NCBI RefSeq assembly: GCF_963678635.1
Contig: NC_087068.1
Location: 42,991,649 to 43,055,648, forward strand
Direction of reading: 5' to 3'
Source of the DNA: Symsagittifera roscoffensis
Taxonomy: Eukaryota; Xenacoelomorpha; Acoela; Convolutidae
Length of the DNA: 64,000 nt
Shown here in pieces: positions 10,192-20,504 of the stretch (positions are counted from its first letter, which is position 1; every line of letters begins with the position of its first letter). The notes under the pieces are model-generated. The model was not told the DNA's origin and did not search any database. It saw nothing but the letters and a program-made list of their open reading frames with translations. Position numbers and translations under genes: made by a program.

Positions 10192-11629
10192 TCAAAGAAC
10201 TTCAAGAGCCCGCAAATAATTAGACGTTGTTTGAATAATATGGCGTAGTTTTCCAGACATTTTCAGCCGGTTGGGAAATTTAAAAAAGTTTAACCAAGGC
10301 TTATGGCCAATCGATGCATCAAAAAAATTGAATTTTTGTAAGGAAGCGTCTTTTTGCAGGCTGTCCACTAATTCCACTTATTTGGGTGGGCTCCGCTGAA
10401 TTAGGATTGACTCCTGAAATGCCATCCACTGACAGCATTTGTTGTTTGAGCAATTCCACTCACGGCCGCATCTCGCTGCTTCCAAAGGGAGGTTGGGAAT
10501 AAAAATTCAAGGTTCGGCGCCAAGCTTTTAATAGAAGTAGAGTCAAAGAACAGACACAACTCGTCAATTTTCTCTTTTTTTCGGGTTCTAAACAACTTCT
10601 GTCGCATACATTCTGAATTTCCTGAATGATTGTATCATAAGAATTGCCCATCTTTTGTATATTTTAAAATGCAGGGGATAGCAGCTTTTTTAAAGCCAGC
10701 GCTAAATCGTGATTCGTTTTTTAGGTCACTTTATGACCCAATTCATTAAATTTTCTAATGTAACTCTGAAAAAGATGGAAAAACAACCTGATAATTGTGC
10801 TTCGAGAATGTTGTTTCGAAGAACTGAAAAACAGCTTGCTCGAAACCTAACAAAAAATTTTTAGGCCGGCAGTTGGGTGATATATCAAATAACGCCTGCA
10901 AAAACCGATTGTAGGTGTTTCGGTTTTGGGAGGAAGGAAGGAAGGCTTGTTAGGAAGGAAGGCTTGTTAGAAGGCTTGTTAGGAAGGAAGGCGTAAATGC
11001 AAGCTGACCCAATGCCAGAAGAACTAGCATGAATTGAATAAAGCCAGTACAACGCTTTTGGAGTTATTTTAAAAGTTTCATCGGCTAACCAGAGAAGTTT
11101 TTTCCAGAACTCTCAGCAATATCGGGGTCGCCGCACAGAATAATTTGCTCATGATCATTTGATTCACTGTCATACCAGATAAAAATTTCGAAAAATTTGG
11201 GTATCTCGAAATGTCGCGCAACAAGGATGGGCGACATTTTCACATCGAGCTGCTTATGTCTGCGCGCAGCCGTTCGGATTAATTCTTTTTTACTTGAGAG
11301 TATAAACTGAGAGGTAACTTGTTTGTAACTGACAAAACCGCACTGGAATTTGCAACAGGCGGGGTAAATCTCTCGCTGAGATCTTTTAAATGCTTTATGA
11401 CATTTCGGGCATCCAAGTTTACCGCTAAAAGGTCAAGGTAATGCTCTCCTTGCACCTTGATTGATTCGTTATTTTCTCTAAAAGCAGTTGCTCGACATTT
11501 ATGTTTGATTTTCTTAGCAAATCCAGTTTTCGGTAATTTCAACTTATCGATTGAGCTAAAGTTTGTAACAGGACGTTTTAAAAATTGGCTCGTTTTTAGA
11601 TGAAACTGTGAATTTGAAAAAAGACTCAA
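10192..11629 (-). pseudogene. MULE transposase with FLYWCH-type N-terminus, broken
   Basis: Pieces line up in family order on the minus strand but in shifting frames. The N-terminal piece (11,279-11,629) has KHKCRATAF ... VQGEHYLDLL and LKDLSERFTPP, resembling the end of a FLYWCH zinc finger and the following helix. Then comes FIWYDSESNDHEQIILCGD, and a segment WLADETFKITPKALYWLYSI, which matches the D-G-T-F catalytic block (the Asp codon is intact at 11,080-11,082). IHASSSGIGSACIYAFLPNK follows. The C-terminal part (10,192-10,650) has EIQNVCDR, AQTTNAVSGWH and DSLQKDASLQKF, the TNNAVEGWH signature region. Several stops and frameshifts make it inactive. A GGAAGGAAGGCTTGTTAG tandem expansion (about 10,932-10,993) interrupts it just after the LPNK codons. 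Confidence 0.7.
10930..10993 (+). repeat. Short tandem repeat GGAAGGAAGGCTTGTTA inside transposase
   Basis: Three to four imperfect units of GGAAGGAAGGCTTGTTA. On the minus strand the unit re-reads the codons for Leu-Pro-Asn-Lys of the MULE transposase, so the array seems to have grown by slippage from coding sequence. Confidence 0.75.
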
Positions 11630-12678
11630 TTATAATGGGTTTATTGTGTTTCCGTTGGTTTATCATTTGAGTAAAGTATAAAGTGACTGTCAGAATTTTA
11701 CTTTTGTCAGAAATTTTACGCCAAATTGCTATGAATTAACATAAAAAGCCTTTTTAGTGATCATAATGGTTTAGCGAAAAAACTAATTGATAGTAATTTA
11801 CGAATTTGTCGATAAGAGTCCTAAGTAATTCAGGAAGCCTCATTTTAGCATGTATAATTAAGATTAACCAATTTTTTTCATTATGGAGCCTGCGTTAATG
11901 GCAGGATTGATTTTTGTGTGATGAGAGTACGGATAAGGAAATCATACAGCATTAACTTTAGTAGTGAAAGACTAGTAGTGACTTTTTACGGCGTTAACTG
12001 GAAAATAGGAGTTAAATTGTTGTGGAATTAAGTTGTTTAGTTGTGAAATGACGGGGTTTTAAAATGTACGGTGTTAACTTTTTTGGTACTAAATTGTAGG
12101 ACACCTTTTGATTGACTTAAAGTGATTTACTTTATTGAAAAATTTGGAAATTTGGGATTTCAAAGAAAAACTTGTGGCCTAGAGCTCTTTGAGTTTCTGG
12201 AGCAACTTCCTGTTAACATTTTTGATAAAATTAACTCAATATAAGAAAATTGGAGCAATAGCTAAAATTAATTCGATGTAGAATCTGTTAGCTGAAAACC
12301 ATTTTCAAAAATGGAGGTTGATCTTGTTTTAAAATAAAGAAAGGAAGTTAATTTAAAAAAAATTTAAAGCCAAAATTGGCAAAGATTAAGTCTGAGCCTG
12401 AACAGTTTTATGATTTTTTCTGAGAAAATATCACGACATACTTTAGATTCTTAACTGCGACTCTACCTTACGACGGAAGGGGGTAGGTTGGAGGAACTAT
12501 AATGAGTAAAACGCACTTGATAATTCTTTTTTCATATGCTGATCTACGGGATTGTTTATAGCAAACGTTAATTGCCCATTTTAATGGCTCAATTTTAGAC
12601 TAAAAAGAAGTTTTTCAAACTGGTAATCTAGAAAATGAAAAAACATTGAAATTCCCCAATTTTTAAGCCCGTAACGTG

Positions 12679-14473
12679 ATAACTCCACAACAATTTAACT
12701 CCCTTTTAAAACCCTTTTTTTTGTTTCAAATTGATAATTTTTTTAAATTAAAGGAGTATTCCATTTAAGTGTAATAATTGAGGCCTGAAAATCCAGTCTT
12801 AATTCAATTGATGCCTCTAGCATCTCAAAAAGAAATGAATTTCAATAAGTTAAAGAAATAATTCCTCATTCACGCGTTTAAAACAGCAATAACCTTCATG
12901 ATGCTAATTGAAAGCAGTATTAAAATTTTTAAAATTGTACATAAAATTATACTGTCTTACACATGAACGATTGTTTCACCATTCTACGAGCTAAAAAGTT
13001 TGAAGCCTCCTTCAACTTCACCGTATCCTCCAAAGACAAACAAATACTAGTGGTACACTTTTTGGTACACAAATACTAATAAAACACTTTATCCTCCAAA
13101 GACAAACAAATGCAAAAACAGTACTAACTGGAACTTTATGCATGTGAGTCTGTCTGGAATAGCCCCTGCTTGCATAAAGGCCTTCTTACCAAATAAAAAC
13201 GGAAAAAAACATACTTAGAAAAAATCATTTTTAGAAGCCTTTAAAAAATTAACTCCTGACAGTAAGCCCCTGAAAAAACTTTTCTGGATTTCGAGCTTGC
13301 TGCTCTTCAAGCGCTTCGAAAAAAACTTCAAGAGTCCGAGCTGTCTGGATGTTGTTTTGCAATTTTCTTAAAATTTTACGAGAAAAAATGCGGCACTCGT
13401 GTTAAAAAAGGAGTACGAAACAAACCACGAGCTTGCATTAGCATTTAAAAGGTTACACTCACTGGCTTTCGAAAAAGAGGAATAGGAAACTCGCACCAAA
13501 AAATAGTCAAAGAAATACAAATTGTATGCAATCGCACCATAAAAGAGTCGGAAAAATTGCTTAAATTGATGAGCTCTGCCTGTAATTTGGGTCTAATTGC
13601 ATAAAAAATTTAGTCTCGAGCCGAAAAATTCTATTCCTTTTTCTTTATGGAACCAAAAAGATGCGGCAACATCCGGTTTGGCAAAACAACAAACGCTGTG
13701 GAGAGCTGGCATTATGGCATAGAGTCATATTTTAGTGGTTCACACCCTGATATTTAGAAATTAATTGCAATTTTGCAAAAAGATGCCTCCCTTCAAAAAC
13801 TTAGTTTCTGCAACGCCTCGAGCGGGCACCAAATTACAAAAAAGAAAAAGTACCGATTTCTAAACGAAAATGTGCAGAATATTATGCAGATTTACGAAAA
13901 GAAAACTGATTTGCATTTCTTTCCTGCATTTAATCCCGGAACAATCGCTCCTTTGGTGGGACGCCAGGCTGGGACTAGGGGCTGGCATTCCTTAAGACAT
14001 TGCGTTAAATACCGAAAACTCAAAAAAAAAATTGACAAACTTTAGATGATTCGAACAAATAGCTAAGTTTCACTATAAAGTGATTGGCATTGAAAAAACT
14101 TAGATTAGATCGATCAACGTTTTAGTCACAACCAGTTTTCATTCCATAATTCAGTTTAATTCAGCCAAATAATCTATTATTAGCAAGATTATTTTCAAGA
14201 TCAAGTTCAATTTTGGAGAACCCTAATTGTTTTGCTTAATAATTTAAATCAAGTCAATCGGATTAGTTTTCAAATTCATATTAAAGTGTAGGCTATCGGC
14301 AAGGTCATTTCTGTTCAAATCTAAACCGCATTTAGCATCTTGCTTGTTATTTTGATTTGTTTTGCAAAAATTTTTGCAATTAAAGCTTTGATGTTTACCG
14401 AATTTCTTTCAAGTAAATTTCACTTTGATTCTAACAATTGGTATTAAAAAGGGTTAAACTGTAGTGGGGTTAT
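12679..14473 (+). mobile_element. MULE transposon, copy 2 (5'-truncated coding region)
   Basis: The left end ATAACTCCACAACAATTTAA (12,679) and right end GGGTTAAACTGTAGTGGGGT (14,451) are imperfect inverted repeats of each other. The left motif is nearly the same as the inner terminus of copy 1. The transposase reads in plus orientation, opposite to copy 1. The FLYWCH and DGTF portions are missing, so this is a deletion derivative. Confidence 0.65.
13130..14045 (+). pseudogene. MULE transposase remnant, middle and C-terminal part
   Basis: Reading with frameshifts gives SGIAPACIKAFLPNK, then KTFLDFELAALQALRKKLQE and SELSGCCFA, which match the DFE-x-A-A ... GC-x-F region of MULE transposases. 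EIQIVCNR follows, then KTTNAVESWHYGIESYFSGS and HPDI, which match TNNAVEGWH ... HPNIW. The last open piece (13,773-14,045) runs QKDASLQKLSFCNASSG to the end. Stops occur after ACISI, after LGLIA and inside HPDI. The block GCCFA has Ala where family members usually have His. The remnant is inactive. Confidence 0.7.
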
Positions 14474-14984
14474 CTAATTCTGGGGTTATATGAGAGGGGT
14501 TAAAAAAAAGGGGTTAAAAACACGGGGTGATAAGCTTGGGAACCTTAAAAACACCCTGGATGAATTTTATCTCATTCTTAGTGGTTGATACAAAAACTGA
14601 AACACAACCAAAGACAATGTTAATGTCCAACTCAGTGATTGATACAAATACTGTAACGAAACAATCCAGGCATAATCTGAAAGTTTTATGCAAAAAATGA
14701 TAACTTGCATTATTGGTATGAGAGATCATCTTTTCTCCGTGACACAAACTTTTTCATTCCACCCCTTTCAACTTTTTCACGAACTGAGAAGAAACAAAGC
14801 GGTAGGGTGGAATTCTTACAGCCAAGTTTGAGGTATATCAACAAACTGAAAGGCAAATCCAGGTTGCTTAACTTCTAAGACCATTTTCTGCTTTTACCTA
14901 CAAATGTTCAAAAAACTTTTTCATCATCTCAAAAACATGATCTCATCTGATTAACCCGTTATCTCAAATAATTTATAGATAATA
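14474..14984 (+). other. Non-coding part of the duplicated unit
   Basis: Further GGGGTTA-type motifs to about 14,530, then A/T-rich sequence conserved in U2 (25,026-25,554). A 77-codon minus frame (14,514-14,747) is differently broken in the other copies, so it is not supported as a gene. Confidence 0.5.
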
Positions 14985-15520
14985 ATTTATAATTTATCGG
15001 TCAATTTTTTCCACTCCGCATAATTTAAAAAATCATTCTCTTCGAAAACCTAATAAGTGCATTTTTTTAACCAAAGTAAACTTGTATAAAAGATGATAAT
15101 TCTTTTAAAAAAGAGCTGGGATTTAATGCCCACTGTTCATTTAAAAATTTGTTAAAACTTTGAGTAAATTTTGTCAAAAATGGTCCTTGAATATGTTTTG
15201 TCTGAAATGGTCCTTTTGGAAATGGAATTTAATCATTTTTTTTTAACATTCTGAGCTTTAATTTGAGTTGAATTTTGTTCATGTAGAGTTGTTTAATTTT
15301 GGTTTTAATTTAGCGGAAAAAAGATTTAATTATTGTTTCAAAAACGTTTCTTTAATTCATTTTTGCTCTAAAAATATGTCCAAAACAATTGAAAAAAGAC
15401 TTTTTTTTTTCAATCTTTAATCATTTGTTTTGATAAAAAAAACTAGTTGATTATTGGCTCAAGCAGAACTCATGTTTTCTTTGTAGGGAAAACGGAACTC
15501 ACTCCGGAAAATCAAGATCC

Positions 15521-16595
15521 GATAAAAATAATCATTTTTCGGGCGACCGTTATTTTGATTTGAAATACTTTTATCAAAGAAAGTTTGGTTTGACTACAGA
15601 GCGCAAAGATCGCGTCTGAGGCCAAAACCAACTTGAAAAGTATAAAGATAAAAGCCATTTAATCTTGTTCTGTGGAAGAGCAGCTCAAAATACCATTCAA
15701 CTACCTTACGACACACCAGACTTGCTAAAATTTGTGCTGGTTTGGTACCCACAGTCTTTGTACTATTTTGCCCGCAAACTTTGACCCAATTTTCACTTTT
15801 GATTATTGTTGATTTTAAATCCAAAGGACAATACAAAAGCAATCGGCAGATTTATTCATCATCGTGTACAACATATCAAATTAATCATTACTTGCATGTA
15901 AAAAAAATTATTTTTTGTCAAGTTTCAAAATAATTTTTGGGTGGAAATGCAATTTGTTGTGCCAAAATGTTTAGCCAGCGAGATGATTTTGTTACTAGGT
16001 CAATTTTCTTACAAATTAAAAAGTATATTTGATTAAGAATAAACAGAAAGGTCACGTTTTGTTTCCGTCATCTTGACCTTCAAGCAACCTAGCGGGACCA
16101 AACATTTTAAAAACCTTTTTGAATGGGACTCATTAGAAAAAAGCATAAAACCAAATCAAATTTCCAGTTATTCGAGCTTTTTTGGGCCCAGAAATCAACG
16201 GCAAGCTCTTCAAACTCATTTTGGAATCTCAGGCCCAAAATGTTGAGGGTAATTTTTGTTCTACTGTGGGTATTTTTGTGTTGGTTTTGTCCATTAGTTT
16301 ATATGCTGTATATAGATTTTGGGAAATCCCGAAAACACTTTTTCACTGAGTTTTTCCCTGATCGAAAATTGGCTGTCCCGCACTGAAGTTTCGTGATAAC
16401 AATCAACTATATAGGATTTTTATAAAATGTCTCTCTAGAATTTAAAAACAATCGTTTGTAGTTGATTCAAAATAGAGTAAACAACTACAACTTTTTGAAG
16501 CATTAAAATATGTTATGAATTAATTAAAACCAATTTTTTCAGCTTCTTTTGAATAACAATTATCAAAACAAAAGGTAACCCAAATTAATCACTTA
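15521..16595 (+). other. Tract without visible difference from copy 2 (26,080-27,154)
   Basis: Comparing line by line, I see no mismatch to copy 2 across about 1.07 kb. The 40 bases to the left (around 15,490-15,520) carry about five differences and the right flank resumes differing at CAGCGATTCAG versus CAGTGATACAG. Copy 3 differs from both throughout. The pattern suggests recent homogenisation. Open frames here on both strands (82 and 87 codons) are conserved only because the DNA is. Confidence 0.65.
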
Positions 16596-16737
16596 CAGCG
16601 ATTCAGTATCAATTTTTTTGATTAATCTCTCTGTTGTACTAGTTTCATTTCTTACATTACGAGGCCAAACTGCGCACTGGATAGGCCCATAATGTATGTT
16701 CCTTCCAGAGACAAGTCTGTAAACATGTTAAAAGTTT

Positions 16738-17750
16738 CCCGGGTTGACCTCCATAGACCGAAAATGCTAATCATACAATTTCATACACTTAGTCTATGGA
16801 AAAATGCTAGTCATACAAATTTCATGCATTTTTGCAAAATGAATTTAATCGAATTTTAAAGGTATTTTATAGTTGTTTTGGTATCGAAATTGGTCTCTTC
16901 ATAAATAAAAGGAAAAAAATGGTATGAAAAAAAAATGTTAACCATACAATTTCCATATATGGAAATTGTATGATTAGAATTTTTTTTTAAAAGTTTTTCT
17001 GTGAAAAAAAATTTTGAACAATCAATTCAACTGCTGGCAAAGCATTTAAGCGTTTTTTGGGCTGCTACGACTGAAAACTTTGATTTTTTTTTTGTTTTTG
17101 TTTTCTGAAAAAAAAACACTAGTCATACAATTTCCATATTTAATTTTTGTGTGTATAACGTAGTCCTGGATATACTAAACTAATATTGGATTTTTTTTTG
17201 TGTATAACGTAGTCCTGGATATACTATTATTGGATTTTTTTTCCTTTTCTCTTCATAAATTTTTTCAAAAACGCTTAAAATTCCTCGTTCTTTTGTATGA
17301 CATGTTTTTGAATGCCTTGATCAATGTTTGGTAATTTAATATTTCAAATTTTATAAATAATCATCTTTGAAAATTATTGCCAAAATTTAAAAGTTCATTA
17401 CTTTCGTTATATTGTTTGTCTGAGAAAGAAGTAACACATATCAGGCTGTTGCCAACGCATTTTCAATGCGAGAAGGCCATGCCGTTGGTTACTACGTTTG
17501 AGTAATCAAGGTTTAAATCATTTGTGTTCGGTTACGAACACAACCAAAAAATTTTGAGAAATTAAAATGTAAAAAATCATTATTTTTGGTTTATGGAAAA
17601 TGCCAGTCATACAATTTCCATATATGAAAAAAATACTAATCATAGACCTTTCATGTAATTTTCTGTACGTATGGAATTGCATGAAAAGTGTATGACTAGC
17701 ATTTTTCCACATATGGAAATTGTATGACTAGTATTTTTGGTCATCCCGGG
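16738..17750 (+). mobile_element. CCCGGG-ended inverted-repeat element, copy 1
   Basis: Left end CCCGGGTTGACC followed by AAAATGCTAATCATACAATT. The reverse complement of the right end reads CCCGGGATGACCAAAAATAC then TAGTCATACAATTTCCATAT. The motif TAGTCATACAATTTCCATAT recurs inside in both orientations, including a 30-base perfect palindrome at 16,943-16,972 whose half is CATACAATTTCCATA. No transposase frame was seen, so it is non-autonomous or a nest of smaller palindromic insertions. An internal phrase TGTGTATAACGTAGTCCTGG is tandemly doubled here. Confidence 0.65.
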
Positions 17751-18739
17751 TTGTTGCAACGATCAAAGGAAATGGATGGACAAAAGAAGAACAAAGGGAG
17801 CGTCCCTGTTCCGGAATCCGCTTAAATTTCTCAAAAAGCACAGTTTGGCTAGGTAATGTAATTCTTAAAACCAAATTTAAACTTAATTGAATTATTTTGT
17901 TTGCTCATTAAATTTCTTTCTGTTTTTTTTTGTAAATTTCTGTTTTTTATTCGACTTTCATTATAAATTATAGGTCTCTGTTTTATATGCCAACCTCATG
18001 CTCCAACAAATTTACCCCACAACAACCCCCTCCCCCAACATGTTTGTTGGGATTCGAGTTTTGCAGAAAGCTGCAAAAAGTTTATCTACAAAAACAATGG
18101 ATTTTATGGGTTTAATATACAAAAAAAATCTAGCATCTCGACAATATCTTAGCCAACGAAAATCAATTATAACTAGTTTGTGCTTTTAATTGTTGTTTAA
18201 ATTAAACTACTGCAGTTTTCAAATTTATTCACCGCTTTATTTAGATATCAGTAAAACGGATCACATTCTGAAAAAGTTTTATTTTCTTTTTGATATACTA
18301 GTGGAGAAAATTAAGCGCAAATTGAACATTTTATTCTCTCAAAAGCCTGTTTTTTTGTCCTTTTTGGACAATGTTTACTTCGGTAATTTTTACATTTTGG
18401 ACAATGTTTACTGAATTTTGAAGTAAATGTTGTCAAAAATGGACATTGAAAACAGCCGTTTAAGAGAGTAAAATCCTGAATTTGCACTTAGTTTTGTCAG
18501 TAGTGTAACTTAAGTGAAGAGGGTTTATTACCAAGTTGACCAAAAATGGAAATATGCGTCAGACAATTAAGAAGCAGAAAAAAAATATGAAACAATTTTT
18601 TTCTCTGATTTCGACGTATAAGTCAACGTAATCCAAAGTGCCTTTGAAAATAGCTAACTTACCTAACAGTTTTGTCAATTGGCACTTAGTGTTGTTCATT
18701 AATGTTGTACAGCTAATATTATAAATTTGTAAAAAGAAC

Positions 18740-18931
18740 CTTGTTTTTTGGTTTGTATTTTTCAAGTTACAGAAGTGCCCGGACTGCCTCGAGAGATCTC
18801 GCTTGTTGCACTAGACCTGGATCCTCTATCAGCTGTCGTGGATTCTCGTCCATAAATTTTTGCAGTCCCTCGATGTCATTTTTGTACAGCAAAATGTCAA
18901 TCAAGCCAAAAGACGAAACAGATGCGGCCAT
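18740..18931 (-). pseudogene. Start exon 'C' copy 1, with nonsense change
   Basis: Equivalent of the intact 64-codon exons at 29,334-29,525 and 45,130-45,321, beginning MAASVSSFGLID. Here the Gln codon in the RALLQLEKYK stretch is TAA, so the frame ends after RALL. The donor AACAAG|GTTCTT is still present. Copy 1 also has ILLYK where the others have NLLYK. A dead duplicate. Confidence 0.6.
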
Positions 18932-19273
18932 TTCAAAAAAATGAACCGTTAATCGGGTTTTAATCACGTTTTTTTCGTAATACGTCACAATGATTTCACT
19001 ATGCTGTGAACAAATCATGAACAGTTCAGATTTTTTTCACGTTGTTCTCAGCGTGCACTAAATTCAAGTTATGGAAGCTGATATTCAGCTTTTTGGGTTC
19101 AAACTCCAAGTCTGATTTTCATTTTCCAAAAAAAAACGATTAAATTAAAGTCAAAAAAGATTGAAGATTATTTTGGCGACAGCTTAACATGTAGCACCGA
19201 AGGCGAATGTATTAAAGCTTCTTATGGATCAGCGTTTGCTCTCAGCGAACTTTAACAAAAACGAAGAGTCATA

Positions 19274-19510
19274 ACCAGGTGCGGACCTAAGATATTTGCG
19301 AAGGAGTGAGGGGAGGGGGATATGATTTGCAACAAAACTTCGAAAACTTCTTTGTCGACCTATTTTTTAATATCGACCAATATTGATCTTGCGAGCTCTT
19401 CCAATTCGTAATATTTTTTTTTTGGAACAAACTTCCGCCGCAGGCAAGTTTTAAAAAAAACAGGCCAACAAGGACATTTTTAGGAACTTTTTGGAAGGTT
19501 TTCAACATCA
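19274..19510 (+). repeat. GGTGCGGACCTAAGAT-ended repeat (related to the GGGGCGGAT family)
   Basis: Starts AGGTGCGGACCTAAGATATT TGCG, close to the reverse complement of the right end of the 8.8-9.1 kb repeat (AGGGGCGGATCTAAGATTTT CTCG). A G-rich tract follows (GTGAGGGGAGGGGG). Present in all three Y copies (29,874 and 45,668). The far end is unclear. Confidence 0.45.
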
Positions 19511-19962
19511 ACCACGCTTTATAACCAGATAACTAATTATAGAATGATGGCGAATTATAACCACATAACTAATTATAGAATGATGACGAATTAGAACATC
19601 AGATGATAAAACAATATGACAAAAATAGGGTGTGAGGATGAGCTCTCACTTGACCTCTAGCTTCAAGTCTACTACAGACCGACCAATTTCGATTGCAATG
19701 GTGGTACCTCATTGAAGTTTCAGCAACAAAAAACTGCCTTGAGCTGCAAAATGATTGCAAAAAGCAAAAAAGGAGCCTTCAAAATTTTCTCGTAAATTGA
19801 TTTTGTAGTCTCCACATTTGGCTGTAGCAACTCATAAAATTTCCCATCCGATTTTTGAAAATTGTAGGACGAGTAAATAAATTAGGCAAAGATCAGAAAA
19901 AATTGCTCCGCCAAAAGGTCGTGGTAGAGGAGAGCAAACTGTTAAATATAATAAAAACTAGA

Positions 19963-20217
19963 CTAAATTGTGGGGCTAGTTATTTGAAAGAGTGGCGACT
20001 GTGTCGTTGTGTTTTGCTGAGGTGTGGCTCCTATGACTAGAGCTGCCCCCGGGTAGGGAGGGGGCTCGGACATAGTAATGGCCCTTTGTATTGTCTGCTG
20101 GGGTACCTGACTATCACCGTCTGTGGACCTATAACCCCTTCTGGAGTAGGGTGGGGGCAGGAGTTCTCTGTTTATACTGCTTGTGCTGATCATCACATCT
20201 TCTGCCGCTAAAAATAT
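19963..20217 (-). pseudogene. PPPY tail exon 'B', copy 1 (orphan)
   Basis: An acceptor TTTTTAG precedes a reading AAEDVMISTSSINRELLPPP YSRRGY and then SEPPPYPGAALVIGATPQQ, ending at a TAG. It duplicates the last exon of the WAP-TM-PPPY gene at 46,365-46,594, but the upstream exons were not duplicated. The last residues differ from copy 3 (NTTTQSPLFQITSPTI rather than TQQHIRQLSNN) because of small indels. Unless it is spliced to something else it is an orphan exon. Confidence 0.55.
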
Positions 20218-20333
20218 TATTGGTGTAATACAACGGTGCGGGCTAAAACTCAAGTGATCAATGATTAACATCAAAAAGAAAAAAACAAACAAAGAGGAAA
20301 AATTCCCAGTATTTATTCCGAAACGATAATAGT

Positions 20334-20490
20334 TAGGAGCGGATTTAGAGGCCTTTATCTTTTCAGGGATTTGACCCCCTCATCAACCAAAGGGTCCCCT
20401 TTTGGTATTATTGCATGGCATCCGTTTTTGGTCGACCAACCCTAAAATTTTTAAGGTGCTATTGGCGCTAATAAATGCTAATTAATATAA
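20334..20490 (+). repeat. GGGGCGGAT-family repeat, truncated by retrotransposon junction
   Basis: Reads GGAGCGGATTTAGAGGCC, TTTTCAGGGATTTGACCCCC, CCAAAGGGTCCCCTTTTGGT, GGTCGACCAACCCTAAAATT and GGCGCTAATAAATGCTAATT, then stops matching and passes into retrotransposon 3' sequence. The second half of the repeat is absent here and at 31,040 but present at 46.95-47.07 kb. Confidence 0.7.
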
Positions 20491-20504
20491 TATATACTAA
20501 TGAT

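Larger units (their letters stand above)
9861..12030 (-). mobile_element. MULE (Mutator-like) DNA transposon, copy 1, degenerate
   Basis: Bounded by a pair of inverted motifs: TAACTCCATACAATTTCACT at 9861 and, at the right end (12,007-12,030), a sequence whose reverse complement reads TAATTCCACAACAATTTAAC. The same motif bounds the second copy at 12.68-14.47 kb. Between them lies a decayed transposase in minus orientation. Both ends look frayed, with further copies of 'gttaact' outside, so the exact termini and any target-site duplication are uncertain. Confidence 0.65.
14985..20490 (+). repeat. Segment Y, copy 1 (in U1)
   Basis: A ~5.5 kb segment present three times in direct orientation (also 25,555-31,040 and 41,340-46,945). 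It contains, left to right, conserved A/T-rich DNA, the CCCGGG-ended element with palindromes, the 64-codon start exon 'C', the beginning of a GGTGCGGACC-ended repeat, the PPPY exon 'B' and a cut-off GGGGCGGAT repeat that runs directly into retrotransposon sequence. Copies 1 and 2 are very close; copy 3 differs more. Confidence 0.85.

Noticed and set aside
15594-15842. 82-codon minus frame (and the 87-codon plus frame at 16,123) conserved in all Y copies
   Set aside because: Conservation is explained by recent duplication of the DNA; frames exist on both strands, no splice borders in matching phase and no recognisable motif.
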